Positions 31,178 through 39,492 of a stretch of 64,000 nt of DNA are shown in pieces. Position 1 is the stretch's first letter. Every line of letters starts with the position of its first letter. Both the position numbers and the translations under genes were made by a program. Origin of the DNA: JBGAPI01 sp044221335 (GTDB lineage: Bacteria > Pseudomonadota > Gammaproteobacteria > Xanthomonadales > Ahniellaceae); assembly GCA_044221335.1 (NCBI GenBank), contig JBGAPI010000005.1, positions 90,860 to 154,859 on the forward strand. Reading direction: 5' to 3'. Under the pieces are notes generated by a model, which was not told where the DNA came from, did no database searches, and saw nothing but the letters and a program-made list of their open reading frames with translations.

Positions 31178-33333
31178 GCCTGCGCGATCGTCTCGCCGAG
31201 CAGCTCGCCCGCTACGACGACGAGGCCTTCGCGGCGCTCGCGAACGCCGGGTTGCTGCGCCGCGCACGGAAGGATCTCGCCGCTGCGACGCCGGCGATCG
31301 TCGAGGCGTCGCAGTCCGGCCTGGTGGTCGCGCTCGGTGCGGTGTCGATCCGTTTCGACGAGCGCGGTCCGGCGCACGCCCGCTGCAGCTGTCCGGCGAG
31401 CGGCCCCTGCCAGCATCGGATCGCCGCCGCCCTCTGGCTCAAGGACGCGTTGGCCGCGGCGCCGCCCGAGGTCGCGGCGGCCGCAGCGACATCGCCCATC
31501 GCGTCGGACGATCCGCCGGCGGCCGCGGACGACCCGCTCGCGCCGCTGCACGCCCTGCTGATGGGCTTCGACGCCGCCGCGCTCACCCGCCACGCCGGGA
31601 CCTCCGGCTTCCGCTGGGCCGCGGCCTTCGTCGAGGACCTGGATCCGGAGCGTGGCTTCGTGATCGGCGGCGAGCGCTATCTCGTGCTCGGGTTCACCCG
31701 CCCCGCGCTCGAGTTCCGCTTCCTCGGCGGCGGACTCGGCGAGCTGATCGCGGATCGCGCGATCGCTGCCGTCGAGAAATACCGCGTCGCCGCGGTGCTG
31801 GCCTACCAGCGCGCGTTCGGCGCGATACCGCCGGCGCCGCCGCCACGCACTCGTGCCACGGCACTCGACCTCGGGAAGGACCACGCGCTGCCGGAAGACG
31901 CCGGCGACGCGCTGGCGGAATCGCGCCGACGGCTGCGCTCGGCGGTCGCCGTGCTGCTGGTCGAATGCATCGAGCTCGGCCTGTCGCACCTGTCGGCCAC
32001 GGTGCAGGAACGCTTCCAGACCCTGGCGACCTGGGCACAGGGCGCCGAATACCATCGGCTGGCGCTGCTGTTGCGCCGGCTCGGCGATCACGTCGAGCAA
32101 TTGCTGGAGCGCGCCGGTTCGGCGGACGAGCATCGGCTGCTCGACGAGATGACGATCGCCTACGGCCTCGTCGGCGCCCTCGAGCAGACGGCGTCGCTCG
32201 GCGCCGCGCCGCGGCATCTCGTCGGACGCGCCCGCCACCGCTACGAGACCGTGGCGGCACTGGAGCTGATCGGCCTCGGCGCGCTGCCGTGGCGATCGGC
32301 CTCCGGCTATGTCGGGTTGACGATGCTGTTCTGGTCGCCGCGGGATGCGGCCTTCCTGACCTGTACCGACGCGCGCCCGGCGCAGCAGCGCGGTTTCGAT
32401 CCGGCGGCCCGCTACCGTGTTGCCGGCCCATGGGAAGGATTGTCGTCGCCGGCCCACGCGACCGGTCGGCGGCTGACGCTGGACGCGCCGCAGGTGAGCG
32501 CGCAGGGACGGCTGTCGAGCGCGGCCGGCATTCCTGCAAGGGTCGATCCGGCGCTGCCGACCTTCGCCGAACTCGCGTCGGCGTTGCGCCCCTGCGACTC
32601 CTGGCCGGAGCTGGAACGACGCCTCGACGCGGCACGCCAGAGCCTGCTCGCCGAGCCGGCGCCGCTGCTCGACTGGGTGGTGCTGCGGCCGTCGCGGGTC
32701 GCCGAGGCGAGCTTCGTCGAGAGCCGCCAGGTCCTGGTCTGCCCGCTGCTCGACGCCGAACAGCGGGTGTTGCCGCTGGAACTGGCGTACTCCGAGCACA
32801 ACCGTCCGGCGATCGAGCGCCTGGAACAGGGAAGGATGACCCGTGGCGGCGTCCCGCCGTGGGTGGTCGCGCGGATCCGGCGTGGCGGCGGCGAATGGGT
32901 CGCCGAGCCGCTGAGCCTGATCCATCCGGACGCGGCGCCCGGTCGGGTCGTCGATGCGCTGTACTTCGACCCGGCGCCGACGGTCGGCCTGGTCGACCGC
33001 GCGCTCGCTGGTCTCCGGCGTCGGGTCGTCGCACCGGTCGTGGTGTCGCCCCGGTCGCACAGTCACCCCCGGATCGACGCTCTGCACCACTTCCTCACCC
33101 GCCAGGCCGAGCGTGGCATCAGCCCGGCCAGTGCCGAGTCCGTCGGGGCGACCCTGCGGCGACTCGCGACCGAGCTCCGGGGTATCGGCTACAGCGCGTT
33201 CGCCGGCGAGCACGAACGCGTCGCCGTGGCACTGCTGCGCGCGAACTACCTGCGCCTGCAGTACGCGCGCGCGGCGGGCGAGGAAGTGGCGGCGGAGGCC
33301 GATGGTTCAGAGGCGGAGGGGGGGGGCGACTGA
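31174..33333 (+). CDS. yehQ: SWIM zinc-finger protein (YehQ type)
   Basis: 719 residues from GTG 31174 in the GTGA overlap. A SWIM zinc finger near residues 70-80 reads HARCSCPASGPCQHRIAAAL, giving C-x-C-x(n)-C-x-H. SWIM modules bind DNA or proteins. The rest is helical, with a conserved-looking block RVAGPWEGLSSP and a charged Glu/Ala tail. It is the last gene of the five-gene cluster, matching yehQ in E. coli. A hairpin at 33387-33411 follows. Targeting of the MoxR-vWA machine to nucleic acid or a protein partner is an inference only. Confidence 0.85.
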   Translation: MSLRDRLAEQLARYDDEAFAALANAGLLRRARKDLAAATPAIVEASQSGLVVALGAVSIRFDERGPAHARCSCPASGPCQHRIAAALWLKDALAAAPPEVAAAAATSPIASDDPPAAADDPLAPLHALLMGFDAAALTRHAGTSGFRWAAAFVEDLDPERGFVIGGERYLVLGFTRPALEFRFLGGGLGELIADRAIAAVEKYRVAAVLAYQRAFGAIPPAPPPRTRATALDLGKDHALPEDAGDALAESRRRLRSAVAVLLVECIELGLSHLSATVQERFQTLATWAQGAEYHRLALLLRRLGDHVEQLLERAGSADEHRLLDEMTIAYGLVGALEQTASLGAAPRHLVGRARHRYETVAALELIGLGALPWRSASGYVGLTMLFWSPRDAAFLTCTDARPAQQRGFDPAARYRVAGPWEGLSSPAHATGRRLTLDAPQVSAQGRLSSAAGIPARVDPALPTFAELASALRPCDSWPELERRLDAARQSLLAEPAPLLDWVVLRPSRVAEASFVESRQVLVCPLLDAEQRVLPLELAYSEHNRPAIERLEQGRMTRGGVPPWVVARIRRGGGEWVAEPLSLIHPDAAPGRVVDALYFDPAPTVGLVDRALAGLRRRVVAPVVVSPRSHSHPRIDALHHFLTRQAERGISPASAESVGATLRRLATELRGIGYSAFAGEHERVAVALLRANYLRLQYARAAGEEVAAEADGSEAEGGGD

Positions 33334-33386
33334 TCCGCGCGGGGTCGGCACGGATCGTGCGGTCGCCGGAAAGCCTTGTCGCCGGA

Positions 33387-33411
33387 GCCCTGCCGCGGGC
33401 TGCGGCAGGGC
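33387..33411. terminator. Hairpin terminator between convergent genes
   Basis: GCCCTGCCGC and GCGGCAGGGC flank a GGGCT loop, a 10-bp perfect stem 53 bp after the SWIM gene stop and 67 bp from the end of the opposite gene. There is no T-tract, so factor-independent termination is uncertain. Confidence 0.5.
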
Positions 33412-33478
33412 GCTCAATCGCGAGACGCCGGCGAGGAACCGCAGCTGCGGGTCGACGGGGGGTCGACTCGCGCGGGGC

Positions 33479-33937
33479 TCAGCATTGCGCCCGGTCGTTC
33501 GGGCACTTCGGCCGGGTCTTCTTGCCGGCGGGCGACGCGGCGGCGTTGCCGTGGTTCGACGTGGCGGACTTGCCCTTGGCCGACGCCGTCTTCGGGTGCG
33601 TCGCCGGGGCGGACTTCGCCTTCGGCTTGCTCCGGTGGGCGGACGCGGGTGCCGTCGATTTCGGCTTCGCCTTGGACGCGTGCTGGGCCGGGTGGGACGC
33701 CGACTTCGACTTGGTCTTCGCCGGGCTCGCGCGGCCGGACGTGGAAGCGGCCGACGTGTGCCGGGCCGGAGGCGCCGTGCTTGCCTTGTGCGCCGGGGCG
33801 GGCGCTGGTGCCGGCGTCGCGGTGATCGCCGATGCCGGCGCGGCCGGCGAGGTCGCGGATTCGTGCGGATCGGTGCCGGCGGCGATGGCGGCCGTCGACA
33901 GCAGGGCCAGGGACAGGCCGAAGAGCCGCATGCGCAT
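33479..33937 (-). CDS. Small exported basic Lys/Ala/Ser/Pro-rich protein
   Basis: About 152 residues. Two ATGs lie close together; GAGG sits one base before the ATG at 33943 but seven bases before the ATG at 33937, so 33937 is preferred. A signal peptide (MRMRLFGLSLALLSTAAIAA) precedes a low-complexity domain dominated by A, K, S, P, T and H (AKTKSKSASHPAQHASKAK). The C-terminus KKTRPKCPNDRAQC has two cysteines. The composition resembles histone-H1-like tails, but export makes a nucleoid role unlikely; binding to acidic envelope polymers is one possibility. No known family was recognised. Confidence 0.65.
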   Translation of the reverse strand: MRMRLFGLSLALLSTAAIAAGTDPHESATSPAAPASAITATPAPAPAPAHKASTAPPARHTSAASTSGRASPAKTKSKSASHPAQHASKAKPKSTAPASAHRSKPKAKSAPATHPKTASAKGKSATSNHGNAAASPAGKKTRPKCPNDRAQC

Positions 33938-33943
33938 TGCCAT

Positions 33944-34299
33944 ACCTCGTTCGGTGGTTGGAGTGGCGCGCACTATACGCGTGGGGCTCGCCGGGGCGCC
34001 GGTGCATTGCCATGCTGTCATCCGGCGCCGGAATTCCGCCCGCCCCGGGGGAAGCCGCCATCGATGCTCCAGGGTTTCAGGTCGGTTGCGTGGACTTGTT
34101 TGACCGAGTGCGGGCGCCGTCCGGCGTGGACGCGGCGAACGCCGATGTAGAGTCCCGGTCGACGTCGCTGGTGGACTCGCCGGGGTGCGAGGCCGCAACC
34201 GCGGCTTCCGTGATCTCCGTGATGGAAGGCGACGCTGTTTGGGGGGCATCCCGCGCCAGCGGGATGGCCAGTCGATGCAGATCCGGCCGGGGGGCCACC
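33944..34299. other. Divergent intergenic region, no gene recognised
   Basis: 356 bp between the basic exported protein (minus) and the DUF4344 gene (plus). It should hold both promoters, but no convincing -35/-10 pair was found on either strand. A plus-strand frame stays open through it into the DUF4344 gene, but it lacks a start with a ribosome site. Confidence 0.5.
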
Positions 34300-35205
34300 A
34301 TGACGATCCGACGCGCTTTGCTTGCCGCTGTGCTGACCACCGCCACGCTGACGTTCACCGCTCCGATCTTCGCGGCTCCGCCCGCGAAGGGCAAAGACGG
34401 CGCCGCCGCACCGAAGCGGCGCGAGCCCGGCACACAGCCGTCCGAGGACGTGGTGCCGCCGTGCATCCGCAGCGCCCAGCGCCAGACGCAGGGCGGTTCC
34501 GGCTTCAAGGCGACCTACTGTCCGGTCGAGAACGAGGAATATGCGCAGTTCCAGACGGAGATGAAGAAGGAGAAGGTGATCGAGAGCATCGCCGAGAACC
34601 TGAACTCCATCGTCAGCGTGCCGAAGAACATCGTGGTCACCTACGGCGAATGCGGCGAGGACAACGCCTTCTACATGCCGGACCAGCAGGTGATGGTGAT
34701 CTGCTACGAGCTCGTCGACCACTTCTACGAGATCTTCAAGCCCGACGCGAAGAACGACGACGAGCTCGATTCCGCGGTCGCGGGTGCGATCGACTTCGTC
34801 ACCTACCACGAGCTCGGCCATGCGCTCACCCACATCCTCGACCTGCCGATCACCGGCAAGGAGGAGGACGCGGCCGACCAGCTGTCGACCTATCTGCTGG
34901 CGGACGGCAGCGACGAGGGCGAGACCGCGGTGCTCGACGGCGCGCACTGGATGCAGCTGGAAGACCAGCAGAACGACACCGACATCGAGTCGCTGCCGTT
35001 CTGGGACGAGCACTCGCTCGACAAGCAGCGCTTCTACAACATCGCGTGCTGGCTCTACGGCCACGACACCTCGAAGTACGCGAGCCTGGTCAGCGACGGC
35101 ACGCTGCCGGCGGAACGCGCGGAACGCTGTGCCGACGAGTACACCCAGCTGGCGCGGAGCTGGGAGCGCCTGCTCGGGAACAACCTGAAGGTGCGCAACC
35201 GCTGA
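34300..35205 (+). CDS. Exported DUF4344-family putative metallopeptidase
   Basis: 301 residues from ATG 34300, chosen because it opens a signal peptide (MTIRRALLAAVLTTATLTFT, cleavage near APIFAAPP). The mature part contains TYHELGHALTH near residue 169 (HExxH) with EEDAADQLSTY some 15 residues later, giving the downstream acidic position of a zincin-like site. Four or more cysteines (PPCIRS, ATYCPV, YGECGED, VICYEL) suggest disulfides in the periplasm. DUF4344 proteins are predicted peptidases of unknown substrate. The gene stands alone; a REP palindrome begins just after its stop. Confidence 0.85.
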   Translation: MTIRRALLAAVLTTATLTFTAPIFAAPPAKGKDGAAAPKRREPGTQPSEDVVPPCIRSAQRQTQGGSGFKATYCPVENEEYAQFQTEMKKEKVIESIAENLNSIVSVPKNIVVTYGECGEDNAFYMPDQQVMVICYELVDHFYEIFKPDAKNDDELDSAVAGAIDFVTYHELGHALTHILDLPITGKEEDAADQLSTYLLADGSDEGETAVLDGAHWMQLEDQQNDTDIESLPFWDEHSLDKQRFYNIACWLYGHDTSKYASLVSDGTLPAERAERCADEYTQLARSWERLLGNNLKVRNR

Positions 35206-35285
35206 CGCGGCGTTGCAGGAGCGGCGCAAGCCGCGATGTTTGAGAGGCGCAAGCCCCGAGCGGTGTCGCGGGAACCACCCCTGCC

Positions 35286-35384
35286 CGTCATTGCGAGCGC
35301 AGCGAAGCAATCCAGCGCCTTTGCTTTCCATGCATCGGAGCAGGAGCAAAGGCCCTGGATTGCTTCGCTGCGCTCGCGATGACG
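35286..35384. repeat. About 100-bp inverted-repeat element, copy 2
   Basis: CGTCATTGCGAGCGCAGCGA at the left is mirrored by TCGCTGCGCTCGCGATGACG at the right, and the inner parts AGCGCCTTTGCT / AGCAAAGGCCCT also pair, so the element can form one near-perfect hairpin. Confidence 0.85.
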
Positions 35385-35513
35385 GGTTTTCCTGTGTGGA
35401 GATGTCGTCGGTGCTCGGGCCCCTTGCTCAAGGGCATCGGGGCTTTCGCCCGTCCGACGACAGCGCGCCAATCACCACGGCATTCATGCGCCACGACGTT
35501 CGTCAGATCGCCA

Positions 35514-35546
35514 TCGTGGATGCGCCCTGCGATGGCGCGTCCACGA
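35514..35546 (-). terminator. Hairpin following fghA
   Basis: Arms TCGTGGATGCGCC (35514-35526) and GGCGCGTCCACGA (35534-35546) pair with one mismatch (G-T in RNA). It lies 6 bp beyond the fghA stop codon, which is part of a GTAG motif. Confidence 0.55.
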
Positions 35547-35552
35547 CGCACC

Positions 35553-36413
35553 CTACAGCTGTGAGGCGTGGTGCTTCAGGTGGTCGTTGATGAAGCTCTG
35601 CACGAAGTAGTAGCCGTGGTCGTAGCCGGCGTGACGGCGGAGCGTCAGTGGCTGGCCGGCGGAGCGGCAGGCGGCTTCGAGCAGTTCGGGTTTCAGCTGC
35701 ACGTCGAGATGCTTGTCGGCGAGGCCCTGGTCGACCAGGATGCCCGCCGGATACAGCGCCCCCATGTGCGCAGCCTTGCGGGCGCGGATCAGCGCGGTCG
35801 CGTCGTGCGCGGACCAGCGGCTCGGCGAGTCGCCGAGATAGCCGCGGAAGGCCTTCTGGCCCCAGGGGCATTGGGTCGGCGCGCAGATCGGCGCCAGCGC
35901 CGACAGGCTCTTGAACTTGCCGGCGTGGCGGTAGGCCAGCGTGAGCGCGCCGTGGCCGCCCATCGAGTGCCCCATGAGTCCGAGACGATGAAGATTGACC
36001 GGATGGTGCTGGCCGACCAGCGGCAGCAGGTCCTTCATCACGTAGCTCTCCATCTTCCAGTGCATCGACCACGGCATCTCGGTGGCGTCGAGGTAGAAGC
36101 CGGCGGCGACGCCGAAGTCCCAGTGGTCGGCCTCGTGCGCGAGGTGGGCATTGCGCGGACTGGTGTCGGGCGTGATCAGCGCGAGACCGCGCTCCGCGGC
36201 GTAGCGCTGCGCTCCGGACTTGGCCGGGAAGGTGTCCTCGCTGCAGGTGAGCCCGGCGAGGTAGAGCACGGCCGGCACCGGACCCTTCGTCGCCTGCGGC
36301 GGCAGGAAGATGCCGTAGCGCATCGGCAGGCCGATGACGGCCGACTCGTGCTGGTAGAACTGCTGCACCCCGCCGGCGCAGGCATGTTCCGAGGTCAGCG
36401 TCGGAGCATCCAT
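35553..36413 (-). CDS. fghA: S-formylglutathione hydrolase
   Basis: 286 residues, the usual length. It hydrolyses S-formylglutathione to formate and glutathione, the second step of glutathione-dependent formaldehyde detoxification, in the cytosol. The nucleophile elbow GLMGHSMGGHGAL carries the catalytic serine; the histidine is in HAGYDHGYYFV and the aspartate is in LVDQGLADKHL. AGGAGG eight bases before ATG 36413 fixes the start. It begins 12 bp after frmA ends, so the two form an operon in the order of use. The stop TAG is part of GTAG and is followed by a hairpin. Confidence 0.96.
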   Translation of the reverse strand: MDAPTLTSEHACAGGVQQFYQHESAVIGLPMRYGIFLPPQATKGPVPAVLYLAGLTCSEDTFPAKSGAQRYAAERGLALITPDTSPRNAHLAHEADHWDFGVAAGFYLDATEMPWSMHWKMESYVMKDLLPLVGQHHPVNLHRLGLMGHSMGGHGALTLAYRHAGKFKSLSALAPICAPTQCPWGQKAFRGYLGDSPSRWSAHDATALIRARKAAHMGALYPAGILVDQGLADKHLDVQLKPELLEAACRSAGQPLTLRRHAGYDHGYYFVQSFINDHLKHHASQL

Positions 36414-36425
36414 CGGTCGCCCTCC

Positions 36426-37544
36426 TCAGTAGCAGACCACGGTGCGGATCGACTCGCCGCGCTTCATCAGCGCGAAGCCGTCGTTGATCCGCTCCAGCGG
36501 CAGGCGGTGGGTGATCAGCCGGTCGATCTCGATGCGCCCGTCCATGTACCAGTCGACGATCCGCGGCACATCGGTGCGGCCGCGCGCGCCGCCGAAGGCC
36601 GAGCCTTTCCACTGCCGGCCGGTGACCAGCTGGAACGGCCGCGTACTGATCTCCGCGCCGGCGGCGGCGACGCCGATGATGATGCTCTGGCCCCAGCCCT
36701 TGTGGCAGCACTCCAGCGCGTGGCGCATCACCGTGGTGTTGCCGATGCACTCGAAGCTGTAGTCGGCGCCGCCGTCGGTCAGCTGCACGACCGCGTCGAC
36801 GATGTTGCCGCCGGCCGCCTCGACGTCCTTCGGGTTGAGGAAATGGGTCATGCCCATGCTGCGCGCCATCGTCTCGCGCGCCGGGTTGATGTCGATGCCG
36901 ATGATCTTGCCGGCGCCGACCATCTTCGCGCCCTGGATCACGTTGAGGCCGATGCCGCCGAGGCCGAACACGGCGACGTTGGCGCCGGCCTCGACCTTCG
37001 CGGTGAACAGCACCGCGCCGATCCCGGTGGTGACGCCGCAGCCGATGTAGCAGGCGGTCTCGAACGGCGCGTCGCTGCGGATCTTCGCCAGCGCGATCTC
37101 CGGCAGCACGGTGTGGTTGGCGAAGGTGCTGGTGCCCATGTAGTGCAGCAGACGGACGCCGTTCAATGAAAACCGCGAGGTGCCGTCCGGCATCAGGCCA
37201 CGGCCCTGGGTGGCGCGGATGCACTGGCAGAGGTTGGTCTTGCGCGACAGGCAGAACTTGCACTGGCGGCATTCCGGCGTGTACAGCGGGATGACGTGGT
37301 CGCCCTTCTTCAGGGACGTCACGCCGGGTCCGACGTCGAGCACCACGCCGGCGCCCTCGTGGCCGAGGATCGCGGGGAACAGGCCCTCGGGATCGGCACC
37401 GGACAGCGTGTACTCGTCGGTGTGGCAGATACCGGTGGCGCGGATCTCGACCAGCACCTCGCCGTGCTTCGGACCCTCCAGGTCCACCGTCTCGATGCTC
37501 AAGGGCTGTCCGGCCTTGAAGGCCACGGCGGCGCGCGTCTGCAT
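36426..37544 (-). CDS. frmA: S-(hydroxymethyl)glutathione dehydrogenase / class III alcohol dehydrogenase
   Basis: 372 residues. It oxidises S-hydroxymethylglutathione, formed spontaneously from formaldehyde and glutathione, with NAD to S-formylglutathione. Zinc and structural ligands are visible: [22 protein letters not shown], and the four-cysteine lobe [19 protein letters not shown]. The nucleotide-binding [14 protein letters not shown] and [15 protein letters not shown] regions are present. GAGGGG upstream of ATG 37544 supports the start. FghA follows 12 bp later. No FrmR-type regulator is encoded beside it. Confidence 0.97.
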   Translation of the reverse strand: MQTRAAVAFKAGQPLSIETVDLEGPKHGEVLVEIRATGICHTDEYTLSGADPEGLFPAILGHEGAGVVLDVGPGVTSLKKGDHVIPLYTPECRQCKFCLSRKTNLCQCIRATQGRGLMPDGTSRFSLNGVRLLHYMGTSTFANHTVLPEIALAKIRSDAPFETACYIGCGVTTGIGAVLFTAKVEAGANVAVFGLGGIGLNVIQGAKMVGAGKIIGIDINPARETMARSMGMTHFLNPKDVEAAGGNIVDAVVQLTDGGADYSFECIGNTTVMRHALECCHKGWGQSIIIGVAAAGAEISTRPFQLVTGRQWKGSAFGGARGRTDVPRIVDWYMDGRIEIDRLITHRLPLERINDGFALMKRGESIRTVVCY

Positions 37545-37626
37545 CCCGATTCCCCTCGATCTGATGACGGAAGCTTATCGGCGATTCGCGGCGATGGGTG
37601 GGGCCGGGCGGCGCCGACGAGGGTAG

Positions 37627-37757
37627 GGCGGGCACTGCCCGCCGACGCCCCACCGCTTCGCGATGGCGGGCAATGCCCGCGGGCGCTCCACCGCTTCGCG
37701 ATGGCGGGCAATGCCCGCGGGCGCTCCACCGCTTCGCGATGGCGGGCAATGCCCGCC
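37627..37757. repeat. Tandem array, four 38-bp units with REP core
   Basis: GGCGGGCAATGCCCGC cores start at 37627, 37665, 37703 and 37741, exactly 38 bp apart; the linker is GGGCGCTCCACCGCTTCGCG. The first core reads GGCGGGCACTGCCCGCC. The array lies between frmA (upstream side) and the end of the beta-helix gene. Confidence 0.9.
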
Positions 37758-37773
37758 CTACGCTGGCGCCGTC

Positions 37774-39351
37774 CTACTCGAAGCCGTTGGCGAACATCAG
37801 GTCATTCGGATCGAACTCGTACGACCCGCTGTCGGGTGCGCCGACCCGGGCAACGCCGCGCGCGTCGGTCGCCGGCACTTCGGCCGCGCTCACGCCATGG
37901 TCCCGAGCCGGACTGGTCGACGCGATCGCGAGGGTGGGCACCACGCCGCCCTGCACGATGGCGCTCGCGGAGAGCTGCGGATCGGCGAACAGCGCCGTCG
38001 GCGTCACCGGCGTCTCGTTGCCGCCGCCGTTCGGGCGGGCGGACGGGAACTGCACGTTGCCGCCGCCGTCGATCGCCGCCGGGTTGTTCATCGCCCAGTT
38101 CACGAAGCGGTTGCCGCCGGTGTTGTTGGCGAACACGGTGTTGGTGAGCCGCAGCTGGTTCGGCGTGCCGATCGAGATGCCGGCGGCGAAGGCGGCGGCC
38201 GAGACGTTGCTGGCGATCGTGGTGTTGGCGATGGTGATCGCCGCGCTCGAGGTCAGCGCCATTCCCGCGCCGAGGCCCTGGCGCGCGACGTTGCCGACGA
38301 AGGTTCCGTTGCTGATCGAGCCCGGCGCGTTGCCGGCGACGAACAGCCCGCCGAAGCCGTTCGCCTGGTTGTTGAGGAAGCTCACCCGATTCATCGCCCA
38401 GGGGCCGTCCTGAATGTAGGCGCCACCCGTGTGCTGGGTGCTGGAGAGCTGGGTATTGTTCTCGAACAGCACGTCCTCGAAACGGGTCCGGCTGGTCTGG
38501 TCGTACATCACGCTGAAGAAGCCGGCGCCGAAGGCGTTCGAGCTGTTGCCGGAGAAGCGCGTGCGGCAGATGTCGACGAGGCGATTCGCGCCATCGACGC
38601 CGAGCGCGCCGGCGTTGCCGCCGTTGCCCGGATTGCCGCCGGTGCCGATGGCCTGGTTGCCGCTGAAGGTCGAGTCGACGATGTTGACCCGCGGCGTGCC
38701 GAGCGAATACACCGCGCCGCCATTGCTGCCGCTGTTGCCGGCGAACACGCAGTTGCCGATGTCGATGCGCTGCATCAGCTCGGCGTAGAACGCGCCGCCG
38801 CCGTCGTCCTGCGAGCTGCCGTCGAGCGGTGCCGCGTTGTTGTCGAAGCGGCAGTTGACCAGCTTCAGCGAGACCTTGTTCGGGAACTCGGCGCCGTGGT
38901 GCTTGTAGATCGCTCCGCCGCGCCCGTCCGTGATGGTCGCGTCGCGGAAGTTGAGGTTCTGCAGTGTCACCCGGAAGGTCGGCGCGTTCATCGCAGGGTT
39001 GTTGTTGACGATCGACAGGATCCGCCGCGCGTTGCCGCCGGACAGCGTGACGAGGCCGCCGCCGTCGAGCACCGTCTCCTTGCTGGCGACGAGCGTGCTG
39101 GTCACGACGATCGTCGAGGGCGCGCTGCCGAGGTCGAAGCGGATCGAGCCGCCGGTGTCGAGCGCGGCCTGGATCTGGGCGGTACTGACGCTGCCCGGCG
39201 AGCCGTTGCCGAGCACGATCGGCGCGACCAGCGGCTCGACCGCTACCGGTTCGCAGAAGCTCTGCGCGGGCGCCGTGGGCGCGGCGCCCCACAAGAGGGC
39301 TGCGGCGATCAGGCGCAGCCGGTACGCCTTCGGCTCGAGCAGGGTGATCAT
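37774..39351 (-). CDS. Secreted right-handed beta-helix protein with GFE C-terminus
   Basis: 525 residues. A signal peptide (RLRLIAAALLWGAAPTAPAQ) starts the chain. Repeated short turns with asparagine ladders (CRFDNNAAPLDGSSQDDGG, CVFAGNSGSNGGAVYS, STFSGNQAIGTGGNPGNGG) indicate a parallel beta-helix of the polymorphic-outer-membrane/choice-of-anchor Q type. A PDSGSYEF element, comparable to DIGAYE, lies near the end, and the last residues are DPNDLMFANGFE. That tail matches the one on the giant protein at 2523-8918 and may be a sorting or anchoring signal. No enzymatic residues were recognised. The 38-bp REP array lies just past the stop. Confidence 0.85.
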   Translation of the reverse strand: MITLLEPKAYRLRLIAAALLWGAAPTAPAQSFCEPVAVEPLVAPIVLGNGSPGSVSTAQIQAALDTGGSIRFDLGSAPSTIVVTSTLVASKETVLDGGGLVTLSGGNARRILSIVNNNPAMNAPTFRVTLQNLNFRDATITDGRGGAIYKHHGAEFPNKVSLKLVNCRFDNNAAPLDGSSQDDGGGAFYAELMQRIDIGNCVFAGNSGSNGGAVYSLGTPRVNIVDSTFSGNQAIGTGGNPGNGGNAGALGVDGANRLVDICRTRFSGNSSNAFGAGFFSVMYDQTSRTRFEDVLFENNTQLSSTQHTGGAYIQDGPWAMNRVSFLNNQANGFGGLFVAGNAPGSISNGTFVGNVARQGLGAGMALTSSAAITIANTTIASNVSAAAFAAGISIGTPNQLRLTNTVFANNTGGNRFVNWAMNNPAAIDGGGNVQFPSARPNGGGNETPVTPTALFADPQLSASAIVQGGVVPTLAIASTSPARDHGVSAAEVPATDARGVARVGAPDSGSYEFDPNDLMFANGFE

Positions 39352-39492
39352 GTCCGACAGCCTAGTCGCTCGTGACGCTCGCTGCTGAGAATTGCGCCGC
39401 AGTCCATCCGGATGCCGAACCGGTGCCTCATCGCGTCGTCACGACGATCGGAGTAGATTGTCCCTCCTCGCCGAGCGGTTCGAGGTGCATCG

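Larger units (their letters stand above)
35206..35552. other. Intergenic repeat-rich stretch, no gene
   Basis: 347 bp between convergent genes. It contains a REP-like palindrome near 35217-35237 (AGGAGCGGCGCAAGCCGCGA), a full 100-bp inverted-repeat element (35286-35384), and the hairpin following fghA (35514-35546). No coding sequence is supported. Confidence 0.7.
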
